Assembly (NCBI GenBank): GCA_008921705.1
Contig: VFFE01007126.1
Location: 2,015,745 to 2,079,744 of the forward strand
Reading direction: 5' to 3'
Length of the DNA stretch: 64,000 nucleotides
Source: Burhinus oedicnemus
Taxonomy: Eukaryota > Chordata > Aves > Charadriiformes > Burhinidae
The notes below the pieces were generated by a model that was given only the letters and a program-made list of their open reading frames with translations, had not been told where the DNA came from and searched no databases. The position numbers and the translations under genes were made by a program. Every line of letters starts with the position of its first letter. Position 1 is the first letter of the stretch. Below, in pieces: positions 55,991 to 64,000 of this stretch.

Positions 55991-57180
55991 TCCTGAGGCT
56001 GCGGGGTGTCAGCTGGGACCACTGAATGAGCCTGAGCTCCTCAGGGGACTTGGAGCATGGGCTATGGAGAGTCCCTCCGAAAACACAGCAGGAGCTGGGT
56101 GACTGTGGGAGAACCGGGAGTGCTAGCTCCCGAGTCCGCCCTGACTTGTGTCCCTTTGTTTCATCCCTCCCTTGAGAAAAGCGTGATTTTCCTTTTGCTC
56201 TTCAGTTTGTCCATTTGATGGGGGTTGTGTTGGCCATGAGCCGCTGGGTGTGGACAGGAGGAGGCTGTGGGGGTGATGGGTGTGGGAGGAGGCCATGGAC
56301 CACCCTGTGCCAGCCACAGTTGCTTCCCAACGGCTCTGGCATTGTCACGAGCACCTCGGTGTGCACCAGAACTTTGGACAGTTGGAGGAGTCCATGGGGC
56401 CCCTCCGCAGATATACTTAGGAAACAGGGTTGGTGCTGCTGAGGGGTACGTACATACACCTCTGAGGGACTGTGGCTATGGGTGACCCACACGAGGGCAG
56501 GGACACTCCCGAGGGACTGCGGCTGCAGATGACTCGTGCCGGGGCAGGGACACCCTCAGAGATTGCCGTCAGCACAACAGAGCTCTACAGGAGGCAACCA
56601 TAGCTGCGTTTCTCTCTGATGGGACGCTTTCTGTTTTCACAGCCCTGCAGATACCACGTCCGGTGACTCTGCTGTGCATGTCCCCCACAGCCAGCAGCAC
56701 TGCAGCTCTGGTGACACACCAGTTGAGGATCACCTCGTGCCAGTCTCCACTGGCCCAGTGGGCTGTGTGTGCTGAGAGGGGAAGTAGCTATGGTGCAAAA
56801 GGTGGAGTTGCTCGCTTCGATGGAGAGGGCTGTTTAGGCCAACGGGTCAGAAACGCTGCCTTTCCAGCAGAGAAATCAAACCACTTGTCGATGCATGAGC
56901 TCTGGTCAGGACTGAATTTATTGCAGTGGGTTAAAAAATATAGGTGAGACTCACAAGAAGAGAGAAGGCTGGCAAGGAGCTGGTGGTCAGACAATGGCTG
57001 TCACTGTTAAGTGTATGGATGAACAGCAAGTTAGACAGTGCTGCTCCACTTCTTTTGCTGTGCCAAGCTGTTCCCCTCTTGGCTGTACAGAGGAAAAATG
57101 CTTTTCCTTAAAAAACATTTTCAGAGTGACAAATCTAGACAGCGGAGCTTCATCTCTGAAGTAAATGAGTGTTTTCACTG
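55991..57180. other. GC-rich intergenic block, function unknown
   Basis: Composition rises in GC between about 55990 and 56900, with several overlapping open frames on both strands (for example 56202-56492 minus and 56663-56947 plus). None resembles a known protein. It includes the 47-bp tandem duplication at 56464-56557. It may be an unclassified repeat or a non-coding RNA exon. Confidence 0.4.
56464..56557 (+). repeat. Tandem duplication, two 47-bp units
   Basis: Unit 1 starts GAGGGACTGTGGCTATGGGT and unit 2 (56511) starts GAGGGACTGCGGCTGCAGAT; both continue into GGGCAGGGACAC. By eye about three quarters or more of positions match. Confidence 0.85.
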
Positions 57181-57189
57181 ATCTGTCCC

Positions 57190-57920
57190 ATGCTTCTGTC
57201 TCTAATTTTACTTCTTTATTGTGCTAACTCTTCTTTAAATTCCCATTCTCATTATCTTCTTTTGCAGCTCCTGACAACTGGGCTTTCCTCCAGGCCTCCA
57301 CCTATCTTTATACCTTCTTTGCCTCACTAGCACTTTACTTCACACTGGTTTTCTCTCCGATTTTGTGTAGCTTGTTTCCTTACATTCCCATTTTTTTCTC
57401 CTTTTCACCACAAAATTATATATATTTATGTATATCTATATCTGCACACTCCCCCTGCCCCTCCCCCTTGGTGTTGTCTGGTTATCCTTTTCTAGCTATA
57501 ATTTACTTTCTCTCTCATTGACCTATTGTCTCTTTCTCCCTTCTTTCCCACTGCACTTTATTTGCTTCTTTGTTATTTTATCTCTTTGTTTCAGTCTCTC
57601 CAGGTTTATCTCTAGTTACTTTTTCCATTTCTTTGATGCTTATCGTATACTTGAAAATGCTAAATATTCCTGCTAGATGCTGAACAGGCTCCAAATTCAG
57701 CTGAGTTCAGTGGATGCTGGATGGCATCCCCCATCTCACAGAGTGTGACTCTCTCTGTGTATGTCTGTCCTTGTGCTTCCCATGACATTATTTTCCCTTT
57801 TATTTTTTTGAGTTATTTGCTACTCAACCCTTCTTCATTCTCCCTAGGTGATTTTCTCTCTTCCTCCTCCTCCCCAACCTCCATTTCGTTCTTCACCTTT
57901 ACTCTTCTATTGCTCATCCT
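57190..57920. other. Pyrimidine-biased stretch (plus strand rich in C and T)
   Basis: For about 700 bases the plus strand is mostly C and T, with runs such as CTCCCCCTGCCCCTCCCCC near 57448 and TCTTCCTCCTCCTCCCC near 57860. A few short interruptions occur, including an AT dinucleotide patch at 57417-57442. Confidence 0.7.
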
Positions 57921-58027
57921 TCATGAATCTTTGGGGTAATTTATTTAATTTGCTCGACACGAAGTTGGCCCGATTTAATTTGATGCCTACTTTGCACAAC
58001 CTGTGAGGCAAAGCAGTCTGTGGTGGG

Positions 58028-58080
58028 TCCATTCCTTCAGCGTAGCTCTACTAGTTTACCCCAGCTGAGCATCTGGCCCC
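58028..58080. repeat. Degraded ancient repeat with near-palindromic core
   Basis: CCATTCCTTCAGCGTAGCTC, then AGTTTACCCCAGCTGAGCAT and CTGGCCCC. This matches the frequent amniote repeat end of the form TTTACACCAGCTGAGGATCTGGCCC. Confidence 0.5.
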
Positions 58081-58189
58081 AGGTATGTACTTCCCCTCCG
58101 TCAGGTCTGGATTCCTTTGTCCCTCCGCACTATGCACTCTGCTTGGTAAAAGTTTTCACATGATTTCCTTCCAAACGTGTTGTGGCAAT

Positions 58190-58410
58190 TTATTCTATTG
58201 TATGTTTTATCCTTCATAATTTTATCATTATTTTGTTTCACAAATAATATGAATTTAAATATACTGATAATAATTAATTTAATAAAATACGTTTTATAAC
58301 AAATATATAATACCACATGTGTCATATATAAGAAAATAAACACAATTAATTTATATATAAGATATTAAATAAAACGTTTAAGATTTAATAAAATACAGAA
58401 AAAAATCACA
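58190..58410. other. Very AT-rich patch
   Basis: About 220 bases that are almost entirely A and T, with short TTAATTTA-type repeats, directly following the pyrimidine-biased block. No gene. Confidence 0.8.
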
Positions 58411-60983
58411 TTTATTAGCTGTACAATGTTATAGAATAGGTATAAGTACCTTTTTCAATATATGAATGTTTTGGAATATCTGCCATTGAATTAGATTGCA
58501 CTTCAAAGCGTATTCTACTATAAATATTTTCAGCTATGGAGACTGTGGAATATTTGTATTTTCAGTGTTTTAGAAAAAAATATGATATATTTAACAGTAG
58601 AAAGTAAGAAAATATTTTTGGGGTTGAGATTCCTTTGGATACTGTGCATTGATGTGTCTTAATTTTATTGGCTTTTTTGGTTTCTAGAACCGTATAACCA
58701 TACATGTAAACCTTCTCTTCAAAAGGGAAAATAATATTTCATTTTAGTGATATATAATTAAAATCTCATAATGTGCTATTAAAACCCAATTTATGCCTTT
58801 ATTTCCATTATGCACTATTTATTACTGCGTATGGTGCCATTTTCTCTGCATTTCATGCAGAGGTAGCTTGCTGCTGATCTTCACTAGCTGTGAAAACTTT
58901 CATGACAACACCCAAATCTTCCCTTGCTTGAGGGAATTGTTTTGCTTTGGGCCTTCCAAAATAAGTTTGAAAGTATATTGGTAGTGCAGACTGTATTGCA
59001 AGATTGATAAGTAGCGTGCCAAAACTTTCCTGCAATTGCAGCACTGATTTAGAGAATAATTCCAGAGAAATGGTTTCTCCAAAGACATGGAACTATCCTA
59101 CCATTTAACCCAAATACAACTGTTACTTATAGTTACTCCTGGAAGATCTCTAATGCTTTGAGAATGGAAATGCTGTTGAAAGGGATGACTAGCATATTAA
59201 AACTTCTTTATCATTGACCAGGAAAACTCTGAATCATACTAGTTTTGCTGTCTGACAGCTAGAAGGTAGGGAAAGTCTGGAAGTGAAACATGCCAAGTGG
59301 ATTCTGCCTCAGTCCTGTAGGTTCAGAGTCCAAAGTAGCTATGTGATAAATCTGATCTGTTGTAAAGGTGGAGCATGAGGGAAGCCTACAGCACCTTTTG
59401 CCTGTTTATGCACTATACCCAGCAAAGATTTGACTTCTGAAATTCTGGTGGATATAAAGTAGTTATTGTGATCTATTACTTCTTCTTGAGGGGATTATAA
59501 ATTTTGAGGTGGGGTATATAAATTGTAATTAGGATGAAATTTACCCGAGAATACTTGCAGTCTATATGTAATGCTCTACTATGAGGCAGGAAAGAGAGGC
59601 GCAGAGGTAGTTATTTGTTTAGTTTTTGCATAAAAAATCCAGTTAAGAAAATCCAACCAAAAGTAGTCATCTGTATTTGAAGGTGAATTCAGAGTTTGTA
59701 AAAGGTTCTGCCATGACAGTAGCAACAACTCAAGTCTTTGATTTGACTTCAGTAGTTTAGAGCAGGAGTAGAAACATATTTTATTCTCTGTTCAGTAACA
59801 AGCTTCCTCCTATTCTAAATGGTAAAACATGGCGCTTTTGTTTTCCTGCAGCTGAACTATTAATTCTGCAAACTGGTACACAGGCAATCCTTTGAGATTA
59901 ATTCATCCGCCAGCCAAAGAATTGCCAAGTTTTATGATCTTCTGGGCACCTTATGGATGTAAGCTGGATTTGAAACACTCATGGAAAGGAAAAGGTAAGC
60001 AAAGAGGGTAAAAAAAGACACAGTACTTCCCTGTAGAACCTAGAGACAAAAGGGTTTTTACCTCCTGTGATTTTGATCTCTTACTCTTCAAATTTTTCTG
60101 CTAATTGGCACATGACTTGCCTCTTCCGCTCAGTCCTGGGTGCCTGGATGACACCATCTCCTGGGATATGGAGCTGTATCCCTGAGCCCCGCCAATCCAG
60201 GGCAGTGTTAGTTCTAGTTCTGTTATACCTGGAGCACTCCCTTTGCTGAGGGAGGGTAATCTGCCTCCTCATGCAAAAATTTAAGAGCAAGTATTGAAGA
60301 GTGTTGCAGCTGCAAAATCACTTATAGTAAAGAGAATGTGGCTTTTCATCGTGTTTCAAAACTGCATTTGACAACCACAATTACAGACAACTCCACAATG
60401 CAAGGAAAATATAAACAATTGAAAACCTCCTGTCATTACACGAGGAATTATCTCCACCATTGTGGTTATTTTGTTAAACTTGACAGGTAGTGAAGGGGGA
60501 TTTTGTTGTAAAAAATACATCTATAATAAGATGTATTGTTTTTGAGATCAAGTATGGTTACAGCCGGTGCTTGAAAATGCATAAACACTGAAGTGTTTGA
60601 ATTAAGAACTGCAGGGCAAGTAAATGTCAAATTACTGGAAAATATTTTAAAACATCATTATGGCAGCTGAAAAAGAAAAATCTTTGGAGTGATATATAAA
60701 AGGCAGACCAGACACTACTTTGTAAATGATAAATCTATTATCAGATCAGTTATTTAACAGGAGATAAAAAGAACTGTGAAGGAGATAACTAAAAGCAAAA
60801 TGGAAATCTAGAGGAAGACGATCATATCTTCTGTCTTATTTCACATTTGTTTTTACCAATTTATGTAATCTGATGGGACATTTAAGACGTTTTATGAATA
60901 ATCTGAGTCAGCGTGTTTAATGTGGAATCAGTAGAGGGATGAATGCTCCAGTAGAACATGGCTTTGAAATCAGGGTGACTTTC
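58411..60983. other. Intergenic DNA
   Basis: No gene recognised. A possible weak near-palindromic repeat copy is at 59742-59766 (TTTGACTTCAGTAGTTTAG). Confidence 0.55.
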
Positions 60984-61260
60984 GTAGGCCAGAAAGGATC
61001 ATTCTAACATCACCTGCACCATGCCACAAAGCTTCGATTTCCTTACCCCCTTCATCCCTTTCTTCGAAGTCACACTTGGATCTTACTGAATAACATGCTT
61101 GAGTAAACCACACCTGTCTACCTTGGCATAAAGTTTCCAGGGAACAGACAATCTCTTACTTCCTTTGTTAGCTTGTTTCAGTAGTTAATTACACTTGTTA
61201 AAAATGAAGACCTGAATCTATGTATTTGAAGTGTGTTTTAGATTATATTCTTCCACATTT
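60984..61260 (-). mobile_element. Ancient CR1/L3-like LINE fragment (3' region)
   Basis: Antisense text on the plus strand: GTAGGCCAGAAAGGATCATT, CATCACCTGCACCATGCC, and near 61180 AGTAGTTAATTACACTTGTT followed by AAAAATGAAGACCTGAATCT. These correspond in order to the 3' part of old amniote CR1 elements. Strongly decayed. Confidence 0.55.
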
Positions 61261-62039
61261 AAATAAGCCCAGCTGTGCTTATCATCACTTCAGGCTAACT
61301 CGGTTGAATGAACATTAAACCAAACAGATGCTTGTCCTTAAAGACAATGGCTTCCACGTCCAGGTCAAGCTCTAGTATCCACAGTGATGGATGAGGAGCT
61401 GCTAAAGTAGTTAATGAATACATTATGTTGACATGACCGTTGGGATGACTGTTGGGCTATTTGTTTAGTTAAACACTGGGCTGTAAGAAAAGCAAACAAG
61501 AAGAGCAGTCAGAGATAAGCCATATCTTGGTAAACATTTAAAGACAGTTACACAACCAAGGCAGAACCAGGGCTTGACCTCCCACTTAGCTCCTTCTAAG
61601 GAGAGAAAAGCCCAGAAACTGAAAAGGGTTGGGTTTAGAGGGTATCTCGCCTGATCTACAGAACAGATAAGTCTTGAGAAGGGGGAAGAACCAGGCCATG
61701 ACATAAGCATCTGTTCCAATGTTTGTTGTTTTAAAGCCGGTTTTATACTTTGCATAGGAAAACAAGCCAATGAGGATCACAGAAGAGAGGCTGTATTAGG
61801 TCACTCTCTTGTCTTGAACAATGGCCTGAAGCAAATGCCTAGGAGAGAAGATAAGGTTAGAGGAATCATACAATGACAATTGCTCTGAGAAAAGTCCCAG
61901 CTAACAATGGTTTGTAGCACAGGGACTTCCTGAGGTACAAATGGTTTCTGTGTCTTTAATACCTTCCCCCCACCCCGCCGTGTGTTTCTTTTAAATGTAC
62001 TTGTCAGTGCCTCCTTAAACATACATACACTTTTAGCAG
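61261..62039. other. Intergenic DNA between old LINE scraps
   Basis: No gene or repeat recognised in these bases. Confidence 0.5.
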
Positions 62040-62200
62040 TCACTATCCTGTGTCAAGGAGTTTCGTGTCAAGGAGTTTCATAACTTACACATTATGTGTA
62101 AAAACTGGCTGGTTTTGGTTGTTTTGAATCTCCCACTTGCTGGCTATATTTGAATGTCCTTCACACTTGCACGGGAAAAAGCAATGAAAAAAATGTTTCA
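62040..62200 (-). mobile_element. Ancient CR1/L3-like LINE fragment
   Basis: GTGTCAAGGAGTTTCATAAC, ACATTATGTGTAAAAACTGG, GTTTTGAATCTCCCACTTGC and TCACACTTGCACGGGAAA fall in the order expected of an antisense old CR1/L3 copy. It contains a perfect 15-base tandem duplication at 62050-62079. Confidence 0.5.
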
Positions 62201-64000
62201 ATGTCTATTGACAGCCACTTCAAATACCAAAAACAACTTCAAACAAGTGTTTCTGTCCTGAGGGCCTCCAGGCACTATGCAGGTACACAGCCAAAAGACA
62301 CAGCTGAAGGTTTTGTATGAAGTGAGACCTATTGATTAAACTTAATTGATATATAAAATAAAGTAATTTGGGGCTACTCATCACAGAACTGCAAATTCCT
62401 TTTCCAGGAGCAATAAAGACCTGAGATCTGGTACATAAAGAGATACCTGCTGGGAGATCCTCAAGAGACAGGGGCTTTGAGAACCAGTCTTTAAGAAGCA
62501 CTTGGATTAGAGAAAGCTGAAAATGAGTTCTTTAATGAATCCCCATCGTGATATCATCACCTGTAGATAAAAAACAAATCCATCATTAACATTGGCAAAG
62601 GAGAGAGAATTCTCACTATTTACTATTTGTTTCTGTTACTAAAGTGCAATTTTGAGCTAGTCTTTGTTATCAGTTGAAGCCCATGGTTTATGGTGCCAAT
62701 GACTGATAAAAATAATACATTACTTTCCTTCTAGTGGTTGTGCCCTCTAACTCATAGGTAGGCAGCCAGTGGCTCTTGGTTATGCAAGCATAACTTTACA
62801 AGACTCTGTGAAGTTAGCCCAGATTTGCCCTAGGAAAACTGAATTGGTATGGCCAGCTGACTTGGCTCATATTCTTTAGTGTCAAGGCATCACCTTTTCT
62901 TATCTTTCATCAGAGACGGGATTTTCCAAGAGCACTTTTCAAACTGTAGAACCATTTAACAGGCTGACTAATCAGGTATTCAGAAAGCAGCTGCAACTTC
63001 TGTTTGCAGTAAAAATCTGACAACCCTTTACACTAGTTTTAGTCTAATAAAAATCCGTACTGAAGAATCATACCTTTGCCTCAGTTCCTAAACTCTCTAA
63101 TGCCACCTGCAGCTGCCAGCTGAAGCAATCAAGTCCTGTGCTGATTATAAGGAAATCGTTCCTTCTTTATTTTGTGGATGATATCTTTAGGCCTTATAAA
63201 CAAACCCATATATGTTCTGTTTTCCCATGACAGCTCGAATGAGTCAATGTAATCTATAATAATTTCACTAAACTGTATTTCTCCATGCCTGAACGTTAAC
63301 ATCGTAAATAACAAATAACTGACAAAAGCCAAGATATACTTCATTAAGTGCCGTTTCCTCCATCCTTTGGAAAATATACTGGTGTGGCATGATACTGTTT
63401 TATAAGCATATGTTTCCTTAACCTCATTTTCTGCCAGTGCTTATGAATTGAATGATGGATTTTCAGTTGAAATTTAAGAATATATGCCCTATTGTAAATC
63501 GCTGAGGCTTGTGTTCCCACTGTATCCTGACACTAGAAAAATAAAATCACAGTGCTTTTGTAATCATTTCTGCCACAAGTGAGAATAACACTAGCTTATA
63601 CTTCATGCTCTTCTCCCTTTCTCGAATGGATGATATGGATATTTTGTTTTCTTTTTCTCATTGATCTTATTTAAAGGGAGAGAAAGACATAATTCTTGTT
63701 CTTTTGCCATTCTGGGATGGGTTCATCAGCACTTGATTCGCTTCAGTCAATTTCATGGCAAATACCAACAACTGGCAATAAACTGAGTACTTCTATTTCC
63801 TTCGAGATAGCTAATGGTAGACTTAACTGCAGGTGAAGGTAAGGCTCATTAATGCTCAGCTTATGCTGCTGAATTAAAAAATTACTTCACCTGTACTTTA
63901 TGTAGCTTTTTGTGGGGGTATATAAATTTGTAAGCATATAGGGAGTCTAAGGTGACATGGGAAAAAGCCAGTGTGCTGTTGGTGACTGCAAGTAGTTCTT
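62201..64000. other. Intergenic DNA to right edge
   Basis: No gene, CR1 copy or strong motif recognised. Confidence 0.55.

Noticed and set aside
46016..64000. Exons of PI15, the expected next gene
   Set aside because: No CRISP-family motifs in any frame; the gene presumably begins beyond the right edge.

Overview
This window is nuclear DNA from a bird. The evidence is several 5'-truncated CR1 retrotransposon copies of avian type, compact GC-rich CpG-island promoters, and protein sequences very close to amniote JPH1 and GDAP1. The two genes sit head to head, as in other amniotes (human 8q21). The exact species cannot be read from the sequence.

Layout. Positions 1-13953 hold the 5' part of JPH1 (junctophilin-1) on the minus strand. 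Coding exon 2 is at 6201-6957 and coding exon 1 at 13575-13953. The remaining exons lie off the left edge. A CpG island covers exon 1 and contains a 50-N assembly gap. Positions 14.5-33.6 kb are about 20 kb of intergenic DNA. It contains young CR1 fragments, an LTR-like block with internal duplications, and a roughly 2 kb, very old antisense CR1/L3-like LINE remnant. Positions 33945-42931 hold the complete six-exon coding region of GDAP1 on the plus strand (336 residues, all introns GT-AG). A probable 3' UTR of about 3 kb follows, to near 46.0 kb. Its intron 3 carries both an old and a younger CR1 copy. Positions 46-64 kb show no recognisable gene. They hold a GC-rich block with a 47-bp tandem duplication, a long pyrimidine-biased stretch followed by an AT-rich stretch, and two more old LINE scraps.

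Function. JPH1 ties the plasma membrane to the sarcoplasmic or endoplasmic reticulum in muscle triads. GDAP1 is a tail-anchored, GST-like protein of the outer mitochondrial membrane. They are neighbours by old synteny and nothing in the sequence suggests a shared pathway. I found no previously undescribed gene system. The structure least explained by genes is a set of about a dozen degraded copies, on both strands, of a short sequence with a near-palindromic core, plus the long ancient LINE remnants.
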